From Cranoglanis bouderius (lineage: Eukaryota > Chordata > Actinopteri > Siluriformes > Cranoglanididae): DNA of 64,000 nt. The DNA is taken from positions 9,242,810 to 9,306,809 of the forward strand of contig CM042546.1 of NCBI GenBank assembly GCA_023630585.1, given 5' to 3'. A program made the translations under genes and the position numbers. Positions within the stretch are counted from its first letter, which is position 1. Every line of letters begins with the position of its first letter. Of this stretch, positions 10,795-22,079 are shown piece by piece. The notes under the pieces are model-generated. The model saw only the letters and a program-made list of their open reading frames with translations, did not search any database and was not told where the DNA came from.

Positions 10795-12020
10795 ATTATT
10801 ACAGGCTTCATAGTGTACTATTGGGATTATTACAGGCTTTATAGTGTACTACTCGGATTATTACAGGCTTTATAGTGTACTACAGGGATTATTACAGGCT
10901 TTATAGTGTACTACAGGGATTATTACAGGCTTTATAGTGTACTACAGGGATTATTACAGGCTTTATAGTGTACTACAGGGATTATTACAGGCTTTATAGT
11001 GTACTACAGGGATTATTACAGGCTTATTAGTGTAACACAAGAATTATTAGAAGCTTTATATCGTACTACAGGGATTATTACAGGCTTCATAGTGTACTAC
11101 AGGGATTATTAGAGGCTTTATAGTGTACTACAGGGATTATTACAGGTTTATTAGTGTAACACAGGAAATATTAGAGGCTTTATAGTGTACTACAGGGATT
11201 AGTACAGGTTTATTAGTGTAATACAGGAATTATTAGAGGCTTTATATTGTACTACAGGGATTATTACAGGCTTTACAGTGTAATACAGAGATTATTACAG
11301 GCTTCATAGTGTACTACAGGGATTATTACAGGCTTCATAGTGTACTACAGGGATTATTACAGGCTTCATAGTGTACTACAGGGATTATTACAGGCTTTAT
11401 AGTGTACTACAGGGATTAGTACAGGCTTTATAGTGTACTACAGGGATTAGTACAGGCTTTATAGTGTACTACAGGGATTATTAGAGGTTTTATATCGTAC
11501 TACAGGGATTAGTACAGGCTTTATAGTGTAATACAGGGATTATTAGAGGCTTCATAGTGTACTATTGGGATTATTAGAGGCTTTATATTGTACTATTGGG
11601 TTTATTACAGGCTCTATAGTATACTACAGGGATTAGTACAGACTTCATAGTGTACTACAGGGATTATTAGAGGCTTTATATTGTACTATTGAGATTATTA
11701 CAGACTTTATAGTGTACTACAGGGATTATTGCAGGCTTTATATTGTACTATTGGGATTATTACAGGCTTAATAGTGTACTATTGGGATTATTACAGACTT
11801 CATAGTGTACTACAGGGATTATTAGAGGTTTCATATCGTACTATTGGGATTATTACAGGCTCTATAGTGTACTACAGGGATTAGAACAGACTTCATAGGA
11901 TACTACAGGGATTATTACAGGTTTCATATTGTACTATAGGGATTATTATAGGCTTTATAGTATGATCTAAGGCTTATTATAGGGTCTATAGTGTACTATA
12001 AGGACTATTGTAATCTTTAT
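10795..12020 (+). repeat. 31-bp minisatellite, about 39 copies
   Basis: The consensus unit contains TTATTACAGGCTTTATAGTG followed by TACTACAGGGA. The period is 31 bp (tattacagg at 10921 and 10952). The block at 10860-11030 is nearly homogeneous. Copies toward both ends diverge, with variants such as TACTATTGGGA and AGAGGCTTTATA. It carries no open frame of interest. Confidence 0.95.
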
Positions 12021-12562
12021 AGTTATAAAATGTATGGTGCCTTATGGCCATTGCTATAGCACCTATACTGTATCATAGACCCCTTTTACAACTGGTTGTT
12101 TTGTAAGATTTTAACCACATTTGTAATCTCCCAGAAGCCAGACTGGATCTGAATGCTGCAATGTGTGTAATAAGAAAATACCACAAAAAAAAAAAAAAAA
12201 AAAAAAAAAAGGACAGAGTGTCAATTGGGTCCATAGGCACTGGGTTGTATATGATCAACAAGTGCTTTACCAACAAATTATCCATCAGCCGCCTACATAA
12301 TCAACTTCCTCGACAATAAGTTATATCAGGAACGGAGCCACAGCTGATATTCTTACTCGCAGGTGACTGAATGTGGAGCTGAAGTGTTGAAAAGGTTGAT
12401 TTCAGTGCTGAGGAGCAGCAGAGAGAGGGCAGTGACCGCTCGCTTTTAATCTATAAACAAATCTGACAGTTTAATAGAACATTAAGGAAATGCTGTTATC
12501 TGTTCTGTACCTCATTCAGCTGCTCATGGCTCACTCTGCTCCATTGTTATGCTTTCATTAGC
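12021..12562. other. Unique sequence between two satellites, candidate enhancer at 12360-12560
   Basis: An A-run of about 27 lies near 12184-12210. The part from 12360 to 12560 is complex and repeat-free. It has a forkhead-type TATAAACAAAT (12452-12462) abutting CTGACAG (12463-12469, MEIS/TGIF type), and CCATTGTTATGC (12541-12552), a SOX core followed by a partial octamer. No coding exon is supported. Regulatory function is inference. Confidence 0.3.
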
Positions 12563-13760
12563 GCACTCTTCTTATAATACACTATAAGCCCTAATAGGTC
12601 ATATGATACACTATAAGGCCTATAATACACTATATGGCCTATAATATGTCATAATACATTATAAGGCCCATAATAAAACCTATACATAAATAATACACTA
12701 TATGGCCTATATTACACTGTATGGCCTATAATAAGTCCTACAATACACTGTAAGCCCTATAGGTCATATAATACACTATAAGACCCATAATAAGACCTAT
12801 AATACACTATAAGGCTTCATACACTATATGGCCTATAATACGTCATTTAATACATTATAAGGCCTATAATAAGACCTATCATACACTATACGACTTCTTA
12901 TACATGTATGACCTACAGTGCATTATAAGGCCTATAATAAAACCTATAATACACTATAAGGCCTATAAGACACTATATGACCTATAATAGGTCATATATA
13001 CTATAAGGCCTATAATAATTCATATAATATATTATAAGGCGTCATAATAAGCCAATAATAAGACCTATAATGTGCTATAACGCCTATAATTCTCTATATG
13101 GCCTATAATCGGTCATGTACACTGTAAGGCCTATAAGAAGAACAATAATACATTATAAGGCCTCTTATACAATATATGGGCTATTATAGGTAATATCATA
13201 CACTATAACACCTATAATAAGACTTATAATACACTATAAGGCCTTATACACTATATGGGCTATTATAGGTAATATCATACACTTTAACGCCTATAATAAG
13301 ACCTATGTCTTGTCCTTGGGCAAGACACAGAACCCCAAGTTGCTCCCGATGGCAGGCAAGTGCCTTGCATGGTAGCTCTGCTGCCAATGGTGTGTGAGTG
13401 TGTGTGTGAGTGTGTGTGTGAGTGTGCGCGTGAATGGGTGAATGAGACACGGTTTTGTGAAACGCAAAAGTTAAAAGGCGCGATATAAGTGCAGACCATT
13501 TACCATTATGCACTGTATGGCCTAGAGTAGGTCATATAATACATTATAAGGCCTACAATATACTATATGGCCTATAATAGGTAATATCATACATCATAAG
13601 GCCTATAATACATTATAACGCCAATAATAAGACCTATAATACAATATATGGCCTCTTATAAAATATATGACCTATAGTAGGTCATATAAAACATTATAAG
13701 GCCTACAATACACTATAAGGCTTCTTATACACTATATAGCCTATATAGTACATATATATA
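12563..13760. repeat. AT-rich satellite built on AGGCCTATAATA
   Basis: Dozens of degenerate copies of a short unit around ACACTATAAGGCCTATAATA, alternating TAAGGCC and TATGGCC variants with AGACC or GGTCAT linkers. The basic step is about 17-19 bp, organised into longer irregular blocks. AGGCCT is its own complement, so both strands look alike. It is interrupted at 13307-13506 by an unrelated repeat insertion. Confidence 0.9.
13307..13506 (+). mobile_element. SINE-like fish dispersed repeat inserted in the satellite
   Basis: This 200-bp block is foreign to the surrounding satellite. It begins GTCTTGTCCTTGGGCAAGAC, has an internal TGTGTGTGAG repeat, and ends CGATATAAGTGCAGACCATT then TACCAT. 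I recognise that ending from memory as a short interspersed repeat widespread in teleosts. The exact class cannot be settled here. No target duplication is clear because the host satellite is itself repetitive. Confidence 0.65.
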
Positions 13761-15672
13761 ATACACTATAACTCCTGTAAATCCAGCTCGTAATCCAGCT
13801 CTTCTCACTCATTTGGTTTGTATTTTCAGTGTAAACACTACAGAGTTAGTGAGAGTTGTTTAGCTGTACATGACACACAGTTCATTTAATCAATAAAGAA
13901 TATATTTTAAACTTGTCCTTTTGCAGCTTGTATGATGCAACAGTTGCATCGTATTCCAACCTGGACTCGTGTAATATTACAGGAACTGTGTATTAATTAT
14001 TTCATTATGGGAACAGTGTGTACATTTGGGTTGACCCGTTTTCAGCAATGATTATTCTGAGAATGTTTGCCGCTTAAATCAGGCTCGGCCTGTTAGACGT
14101 GACAGACGGGTCCTGACACAAACATACGGATAAATGGCGCTGTGTGATTACATAAATACCTGCGCAGGGATCCTCTCCTTCTCTTTAACTAAACTGTTAT
14201 ATTTTAATGGAGGAAGTACAATTAAACCACAACCTCACCATCACATACCATTCAGCTGAGTCGCATTAGGTCACCTGTTAAACCACTGGAATCCTTTACA
14301 CGGTCATATTAAGCTATTTAGAAAAACAATACCTATATTTTTTAACCAATAGACGGAGACCATTAGATGGTGTCCAATTTACTTTTGTATCTGTTCTTCA
14401 TGCTTTTTTTCCATCTCGCTCATCTAAGAAGCATTCAGCATGATTGACGGTGTTAAATTCGCTTTGCTTGTTCATTATTAACTGGTTATGCGAGGGCTGG
14501 GAGATGGAACGATGCTATCGGATATCAGCGATGACTAACGCGTAGTCTATGCTGATCCTTTACAAATGCCGATTTGCTCACTTTAGGAAGGAAAATGCAT
14601 TTTTTTTAAAAACTGAACATTTTATTATCTACAATTACACATCGTACAAATATGTAAAAAAAAAAACAAAAAAAAAACAGGTAAGCAAAAAAATAATCCG
14701 AATTATGAATCTATTGACTGGCGTAACGTTAACGCTGGGCTACTAATATAGTCGTCATTTGTAAGTCAAGTTAAATAGCAGGGGCAGGGGGTGGTGAAAA
14801 ATTAGGAATCCAGCGAGATCGATTCGAAACAGGTTGCCATGACAACCCTGCAGTAAACAGGTGTGCACAGGGGGAAGGGATGTATTCAAGTTATGTAATA
14901 CAGTAAAGCTGCGTTCATTATTCAACGTTACCACCATTACACTGATTACGGTCTCTGTGTTCGTGGCGCGTCACGTTCGGCGTCTCGGTATCAGACGGAC
15001 AGGTTTCACGACTCGTTCGAGGTTTTGCGTGACAGATCGGGGGTGAAGGGGTTTCGCGGCGTCCTCCGAGGCAGAATTATTCCAACCCCACCAGTCTCAC
15101 GGGACATGTTCAGGCACGGGTTTAGAAGAAACCGGTTTTGCGCCTACGCTGCCTAGCATACCGCCTCAGACAGATCTTTCCCTGTGACCTCACCAAGAAC
15201 CTCTCCTCGAGAGCTCTTTACAGCGAGCGAGCCTGCTGACAGGAAGCAGCTACAGTTCGGCCCCTCTGGGTCGGGACGGTTTAGGAAAAGCCGCAGGGCT
15301 CCTTGTGGTTTAGAGGATAGTTTCCCCGCTGTTCTTGTTTATAACACGTGGATTTGGGTTTATCTTCCAACCTCCTGACTTACGAGTGAAGAAAACGCAG
15401 TGACTCCACACACCCAAACCTGTCAAATCTTGCACAGAAAAGCAGAGTCTTGTTGTTGCTCTACAAGTTTTCACAAGAACCTTGAACCTAGAAAACTTTT
15501 TACTTACCCTGTTACATCATGAACCATTCTGATTCAACCAGTATATGAAAAAAATGTGTAACCAATTCATAAAATAAACTGTATTACATTAAAATATATA
15601 TTTAAAAAATAATAAACAACTAATATTTAACTATTTAACTAACTCTAACTCTCTTCTCACACATCAATAAGT
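13761..15672. other. Unique non-coding sequence
   Basis: No gene is recognised. The section 13960-14330 is complex, with CAGCAATGATTATTCTGAGA near 14043-14062 and GTGTGATTACATAAATACC near 14142-14160, and is another candidate conserved element. The section 14940-15400 is CpG-rich with short open frames on the plus strand that match no family I know. The section 15480-15670 is AT-rich. Confidence 0.45.
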
Positions 15673-15805
15673 GTTGATTAATTTCCTATAACAGCAGCCC
15701 TGATAGTAGTGCAAATCACAGGTTTATATTAACGCACTCATGCTTTAATAGTTTTTATTTAGTGACATTTACGGAAGGAGTCTCCAGTGTAAGTTGTTTT
15801 TTTTT
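15673..15805 (+). mobile_element. Dispersed inverted-terminus family, left end fragment
   Basis: Starts with GTTGATTAATTTCCTATAAC (full 24-bp terminus at 15673-15696), the near-exact complement of the right terminus seen at 42866-42889. It continues through a left-end block (CGCACTCATGCTTTAATAG) and then skips to the common core ACGGAAGGAGTCTCCAGTGT (15772-15791). Most of the interior is deleted, so this is a short derivative that defines the left boundary of the family. Confidence 0.65.
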
Positions 15806-16719
15806 TTTGTTGTTTTTTTTAATAAATAGGATTTGTTTGGAAATTGCTGTGATACAAGAAGTGTTTAATTTTAGTTACGTGTTACTTAATGGCTGTTCGC
15901 AATGACAATATTTATCCGTAATCCCTTTTTTTTTTTGGTCTGTGGTTCTTTTCATTTTATTTTTTAATAAATTTTATCTGTCAGGAAAGAATTACCTCCT
16001 CGTGAACTTTAAAAGGAGCTCATCTGATCTGACACACCACTACAGCAAAACAAGACCAAAACAGCTCGAGGGCGGGAAGCGCCTAGAGTCAGCTCATTAT
16101 CCGCGCTTTTGTGATAGCGTCAATACCGAGCCACATTAGCCGTGCTTTATGAGCCAAACACCACTCCCTGTCGTTTCTGTCTGGGTGGACCGTCATGTAA
16201 TAACCAGCTTCGAGGTCGTCCCGTCTCTCTGAGGAAAAACCTCTCGGGATTATTTTTTTCCCAGGCCGGACTGGGCCGGGTCGCTCCGTAGGCAGATGCT
16301 TCTGCAGGACCTTTAATAGCTGCAGGGCGTCGTGAAGAGGTCCGTTTTGGGCTTTCTGATTGCTAGGTGTCGTCACAGGATGAAAAAATGTTTGACAGCT
16401 AGACCAAAAACAGCGTGCTAGCATGGCTAAATGCTAAATACGGACCTCTTTTTTTTTTTTTTCCAGATTTTTTGCTAGCATGGATAACTCCATGACACTA
16501 AATCAAGGAATCATTGAACGCTAAATTTCTTTGCTAATTTCTCCTGAAATGTGAATATCCATGCCAAGACCCAGTACAAGACATTTACACATTCAGAGTA
16601 TCCATTAATATTTCCGATATTTATTAGAATGAAAACATGAAAGGGGTTTAGCATCCAGTCACACAGTTGGATCGTGTTTGCTAGCCGGATTAGCTTTAAC
16701 ATTATGAACAAAAACGTAA
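15806..16719. other. Unique non-coding sequence
   Basis: No gene is recognised. The minus strand is open for 111 codons at 16089-16424, but the translation has no domain or compositional signature of a known family, and there are no convincing flanking splice sites. T-runs occur at 15798-15820, 15926-15937 and 16447-16464. Confidence 0.4.
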
Positions 16720-18160
16720 CAATACTCTCAAGTATCCGGTCAGGTTAGCCCCTGTTGGCTAAAAGGTTAGCTTCAGGAGTAAACATTATGAAATTTATAA
16801 AGATTTTAAAATCTTCTTCATAAATCCTGTCTAGTTAGCCCATGTTGGCTAGCTGGGTAGTGCAAATTATGAAGAAAATTTAAATTTCATATCAGAAATC
16901 CTGCCAGGTTATCGTGTTAGCTGATGTTAGTTAGCTAGCTAGGACTAGTTAGTGTATTGAATGAGACAGAAATTAAAATTACTTATGGAAACTTTCTCAT
17001 AAATCTTGTTAACTCGCGTTAGCTTGGCAACACAACGTGAAAATACAAGCAGATATAATTATGCTAATAACTTCCAACTTTTTTAACATTGTTTATCTAA
17101 ATATAACTAGGTGCAGTAGCTAACTATGTTGAGGTGAAAATAAACAGGACGTTTCCAGTGAAGGTAGGCTACATAATTACGGCTAACTTTTAAAAAATAA
17201 ATCACTCTTTTGATGTGAGCTAGCTAGCCATGTTAGCTTAACAACAGCGCTCATGACATCAGCTCTGTTCATGAATCAAGAATCGCTGTGGCTTATTTAT
17301 TTGGTAACGTGTGCTAACAGGTGATGACTTAGCATCGGTTATGTAATTTGTCCAGCGTAGTCATAACTTTCATCTTGCCTCAGCAGTAACCTTTAAACCT
17401 CCTAATTCCCCCTTGCGGGATTAATAAAGTTGTAAAATGTAAACCTGTGCTAATCGGTTTCATCTGAAATAAAGAAGTACAAAAAGAAAAATCCTCTCAG
17501 AAATACCGTCAGATTAGCTCGTGTCGGTTAGCTGGCTTGTATTATGTAGAAACTTTATCATTTCTCTCAGAAATCCTGTCAGTTCAGTTCATATTAGCTA
17601 GCAGGTTAGCATCAGCAGTAACAAAGTTATGATAGTTATGAATATGATTTGAAATTCCTCTCAGAAAACCGTTCTATATTAACTCATGTTAGCTTTAGCA
17701 GTGAAAATATTACAGTGATCAATATGAATGACCGTTCTTCTCAGAAATCCTTTCAGGTTATCAAGTTAGCTCGTGGCTAACCTGATATGATTTCAAGTTC
17801 CTCTCAGAAATCCTGTCAGATTGGCTCGTCTTAGCTAGCAAGTCGGTTTTAGAGGTACAAACGATGCATATTTATAACTTTAAAAAATCCTGTCAGAAAC
17901 CCTGTCAGGTTAGCACGTGTTGGCTAGCTAGCTAGTGTAACTGCTATAAATTATGAACAATTATGAATAATCATGTTAGGTATATCACTAGAATGTATCA
18001 AATTTACAAATAAGATGTAAAAACAAACAAACAAACAAACAAACAAGTCTTTCAGGTTGATAAGATAGCTCATGTCAGATAACCGGTTAGCTTTAGAAGT
18101 GAAAATTATGGATATGATTTAAAATTTCTCTCAGAAGACCTGCCTGGTTAGCTCATGATG
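16720..18160 (+). repeat. Degenerate minisatellite with AGAAATCCTGTCAGGTTAGC units
   Basis: Recurrent block order: CTCTCAGAAATCCTGTCAGG, then TTAGCTCGTGTTAGCTAGC, then GGTTAGCTTTAGCAGT, then ATTATGAATATGATTTAAAA. It is seen starting near 16736, 16826, 16906, 16990, 17488, 17566, 17660, 17738, 17802, 17884 and 18126. The spacing varies from roughly 65 to 120 bp, and 17040-17480 is interrupted by unrelated sequence. The divergence implies an old array. No coding capacity. Confidence 0.75.
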
Positions 18161-18235
18161 GTCCAAAAGCGTTTGGAGTTGTCAAAAAACAAAGTGTAAA
18201 CCTCACCGTGCACTTGCATGCAGCATGCAGAGTGT

Positions 18236-18269
<34 letters not shown>

Positions 18270-18849
18270 ACTCATACTCCCTCTCTCTGTTTACCTCAGT
18301 TTCACTCAGTGACTCAGGACGAATCTTCCTCCTCCTCCTCCTCCACCTCGCTGCTGTTTCCTCGACGAGCCACGACGTGCACATCGTGATCAATAACAGA
18401 TCTTTCTTTGTGCTTGGTTATGCAACCACCGGTTCCTGTAGGGTTCTTTTGTCACAGGTCAGTGTGAGAAGATCTCAATCATCCTGATTGCAGTTGCAGA
18501 AAACACACCCGTGGTGTCCACTGATAGTATGCCCTGTTTTGGGAGTAAAAAATAAAAAATAAAAAATTGTAAAATCCGTAATGTGACCTTTGACCTTAGG
18601 CAGATCTTCAGTGATACGACCTGATGTAGCTTAGGACACGGTGCAACTTCCTGTCATCTATAGACATGAACAAAACTTCACCGTTTAGCTAAACATTATG
18701 GAGGCGGCCATTTTGAACAACCAGAATCATTTTCTTCCCTGATTGAGCGTGATGCGTCCCAGAAAATGAAGCACTCTGACTTAGCATAGCATCAGGAAGA
18801 AGTTAACATGCTACACCAGTGAGCGGGAAGGACACAATATGGTGACTTG
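18161..18849. other. Non-coding spacer
   Basis: A (CA)n array at 18237-18267 and a short (CTC)n at 18327-18341. The rest is unique sequence with no supported gene. Confidence 0.45.
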
Positions 18850-19290
18850 TAAACATCATTAGCTAGCTAGCTAAAACAATCAAAGTGGCCATTCAAATTT
18901 AGCGAGCTACTTCTTTGTGGGTAATAAACATTACGCTAACAAACTAACCAACACTTCGTGGATGGTAAACTCTTACCACTAATATACTAATATAACCTTT
19001 TAAATAGCTAAAACTTCTTAATGACCATGACTATGTTAAACTCTTAGCTAGCGAAAACATCCTCGTGGTTGGGTAAACTCTTGACTAGCTAGCCAACACT
19101 TCATGATGGCTGGTCAAAACGTAACTAGCTAGCTAACACTTTGCTATGGCTGTTAAAATCTTCGCTAGCTAACATCATAAACCAAATGAATTAGCTCACA
19201 CTTTTAAGCAGCTAGCTGACACGTCACTGTGGTTGTTGAACTGCCACGAGGCTGTTAAACTCTTAGCTAGCTAGCTAATGCTTAACATTT
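18850..19290 (+). repeat. Degenerate AGCTAGCTAG-rich minisatellite
   Basis: Repeated blocks of TTAGCTAGCTAGCTAACACT, then TGGCTGTTAAACTC, recur about every 45-60 bp (near 18862, 19042, 19090, 19126, 19163, 19207, 19265). The abundance of self-complementary AGCTAGCT allows hairpin formation. It resembles the motif-rich stretches at 790-1120 and 32664-34340. Confidence 0.7.
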
Positions 19291-19620
19291 AGAACATTTT
19301 GTGCAGTTGTACTCATTTGTGTGTGCTTGTTTGGTGATCTTTTCTCCTTTTTTTTTTTTTTTCTCCCCACGAGCACAGACTATTTTCCAGATAAACGTGT
19401 GATGAAAAAGAGAAGGAGAAAAAAAAAGAAAATGTTTCCAAGACTAAAATAAAATGTAATAAAATAAATCTCTTGATGAGTCGCTCCTGCGGATCTCTAC
19501 ATTATCTCAAGGTCAACAGCACTCTGACATTCAGAAAAGCTTAATAATCCAATCATTTCTGACTCTCACACATACACAAGCCTTAATAATCTCTGACTCG
19601 CAGCACGCGGCGCCTGATCA

Positions 19621-19679
<59 letters not shown>

Positions 19680-19934
19680 ATCTGGGACGAGGGGTACGTT
19701 AAAATCCCAGGATTTGAGGAACGAGACGCTACCGTTACAGAGACTGAGACATTAGCGGCTTTACGAGTTCGGGTCACGGTCGTTCACCAGAGAGTGAACA
19801 GAGAGAAGTCTCTCGTGTCGCTTGTGGGCGTGGCCTGTCCAGTCACTTTACGTTGTGCGACATGCGCTCGACATAAACGCTTTTTTTTTTTAAAAAGTGT
19901 GTAATTGTTGATATGGTGAGGATTTCTGTAACAC
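19291..19934. other. Non-coding spacer with a long CA array
   Basis: (CA)n at 19624-19679, a T-run at 19349-19364 and an A/G-rich patch at 19404-19432. No gene is seen. Confidence 0.45.
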
Positions 19935-20180
19935 GCATGGAAGGAGTCTCCAGTGTCAGCGTCAGCGTCAGGAAACGCTGTGACTTTTAAGTTTTCCAAC
20001 GTCTTCAGGACAGAGGAGTTTACGCAGTTTCATTGCGGTTTCTCAAAAAGAAAACATGGCAAGTAACTACGAAACTAAGTAACTATATACGGATAAAAAG
20101 TACATAATAGTTTTTAAATGGACGTGGTGTATGAGGAGTAAAACATTTGGGAAACTTGCTGTTCTGGGAAAATAATCAAC
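19935..20180 (+). mobile_element. Dispersed inverted-terminus family, right half (copy B)
   Basis: Begins in the common core GGAAGGAGTCTCCAGTGTCA (19940-19959), continues through AAGTTTTCCAACGTCTTCAG and ATACGGATAAAAAGTA, and ends at the right terminus TGCT then GTTCTGGGAAAATAATCAAC (20157-20180). The left half is missing. A short extra copy of GTCAGC at 19956-19971 is a local slippage. Confidence 0.7.
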
Positions 20181-20255
20181 TCCACATCAGACATGTGTTA
20201 AATATCAACATACTGCATATCGCTTAATCGAGTATCGGCATGACACACAACACAG

Positions 20256-20303
<48 letters not shown>

Positions 20304-20593
20304 TCAGTATCTGTTTGGTTCATCTTTAACATAATATGAAAATAAAGGTCACTTTAAAAGTCAAAAGTCTTTCTCCGTATCTCTCTAATCTCTCTCTCTG
20401 ACTCTGTATCTCTCTCACTCTCTCTCTCTCTCTCTCAGTATCTCGGTATGTCTCTCGCCCTTTAGAGAATCCGGGGCATGAACACCAGCCTGGAAAGTCC
20501 CTTCCATGTAAACAGGCTGTAATCACAGAGGTGTGAGGTTTGGCAGAACACCGAGGTTCAGACGAGGCCTGCTTACACCAGACGACCTTGCGG

Positions 20594-20649
<56 letters not shown>

Positions 20650-21099
20650 CTTGCTGTTTGAGTTTCTAGGCAGTTACACACAGTAATCGCTGCTTATAAA
20701 TGCAAATTTATAAGGGTGTTCTGAGTTCACTCTGACACTGATGACACGTCTTCATTTTAACTGTTTTCTTTATATTTCATTTCTTTCCTACCTCCAATTC
20801 ATCATCCCTCTTTTCTGACATTTCTAACTCTTCACTCCAAAGCATGTGGAGTTAACTGTTTGCATATCTGAAATGAAAACGTTTGGAAATACAAACCCCA
20901 GGCACATTCAATTTACATATTTCATTTAAGTGACAGTTACTTTAAATTTGATGAACTAGAAAATAATAAAATCGTGTAATTGTGGCAAAAGACTCACTAA
21001 TTAATTAATTAATTAATTGTCTCGCTAGGACTCGTCAGGCAGGTCAAGATCCGTCATTCGGAATAACAGCTCCAGATTGTATTCAACTCTCTGACCCAT
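20181..21099. other. Non-coding sequence with CA, CT and TG arrays
   Basis: (CA)n at 20261-20301, interrupted (CT)n at 20376-20438, (TG)n at 20595-20649 and (AATT)n at 20998-21018. The complex sequence between them has no recognisable gene. Confidence 0.5.
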
Positions 21100-21480
21100 C
21101 AAAACTTGTGCTCACACTCAGCAGCCACGGGCTCCTCTAAGGATCCGAACGTGAAGCTAACCGATGCCTACAAAGCAGTGGAAGGCTACCAAAAGAAAAC
21201 GCTTTCCAGCTCACAATTTTCACTGTTCCGAAATGGCAGTGGGCCAAGACAACTCTCAGACAGAACTGTCGGCAGCAAAACCCCTAAATGACAGCAAGAA
21301 CCTGCAGGAAGGTTTAGCTGACACAGCTTCGCTTGAACAAACATGATCTGCATGGAAGAGTCATCAGAAGGAAACACCTCGACAACCGTTAAGCGTGAGG
21401 GTGGATCTGTTATGCTTTGGGGTTGTGCGGCAACCAGTGGCTCAGGAAACATCAGACAGGTAAGATGGATGAATGGGTTC
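21100..21480 (+). mobile_element. Tc1-like transposase relic
   Basis: Fragments of a Tc1-type transposase can be read in mixed frames: AYKAVEGYQKKT near 21164-21200, then a GRVIRRK-like piece near 21346-21373, and EGGSVMLWGCAATSGSG at about 21397-21447. The fragments are much closer together than in an intact gene, so large internal deletions have occurred. Neither terminus was found. It belongs to a different Tc1 lineage from the element at 2351-3796. Confidence 0.75.
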
Positions 21481-21863
21481 CAACAAGAACAGAAAGTCTA
21501 GCTGGCTACAAAAAGGTTCTGCAATGCTAGGGAACGTCTATGAGGTCACGCACGACCACCGCAGCCTCCGAAAGCGGAACCAGGAGCGAACAGTGAATTT
21601 AAAAACACACCCACGTTCACACTGCACCGTCTCCAGGTGGACCGCAGATCCGTTTCAGTTTTTCCTCCGGGGGGAAAAAAAAAAAAAAGCTTCAAGCTGG
21701 AGAACGCCTGTGAGTTCGATTGCTTTTACAAGCCGTGTATTTAGAGAAGCTCAGAGCTCGGAGCGGCGAACTCGCCTGAACCCCCGCTGCTGGAAAACCG
21801 ACTCTCCTGCACCACAAATGGAGTTCATTAGCGTCCAGTAACAATCTCCCACAGGAATCTCCC

Positions 21864-21919
<56 letters not shown>

Positions 21920-22079
21920 AGCCTAAAACGACCCCTACTTGAACTGCATTCTGCGATTTTATAGGCATTTAAAGCAGAATGATCGTTAGCATGCTGCTGT
22001 CTGGAATTATAGCTTAGAGCCGGTAAAGACTTTTTTTTTTTTCCCCGTAACAGACGATAAGAACCGAATCAGAAATCCG
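21481..22079. other. Non-coding spacer
   Basis: A (CT)n-(CA)n compound array at 21861-21918. An open frame of 122 codons on the plus strand (21473-21841) shows no family signature and starts inside transposon debris, so I do not call it a gene. Confidence 0.4.

Noticed and set aside
16089..16424. 111-codon minus-strand open frame in complex sequence
   Set aside because: No recognisable domain, no strong start context and no convincing splice sites. The length is within chance for a window this size.
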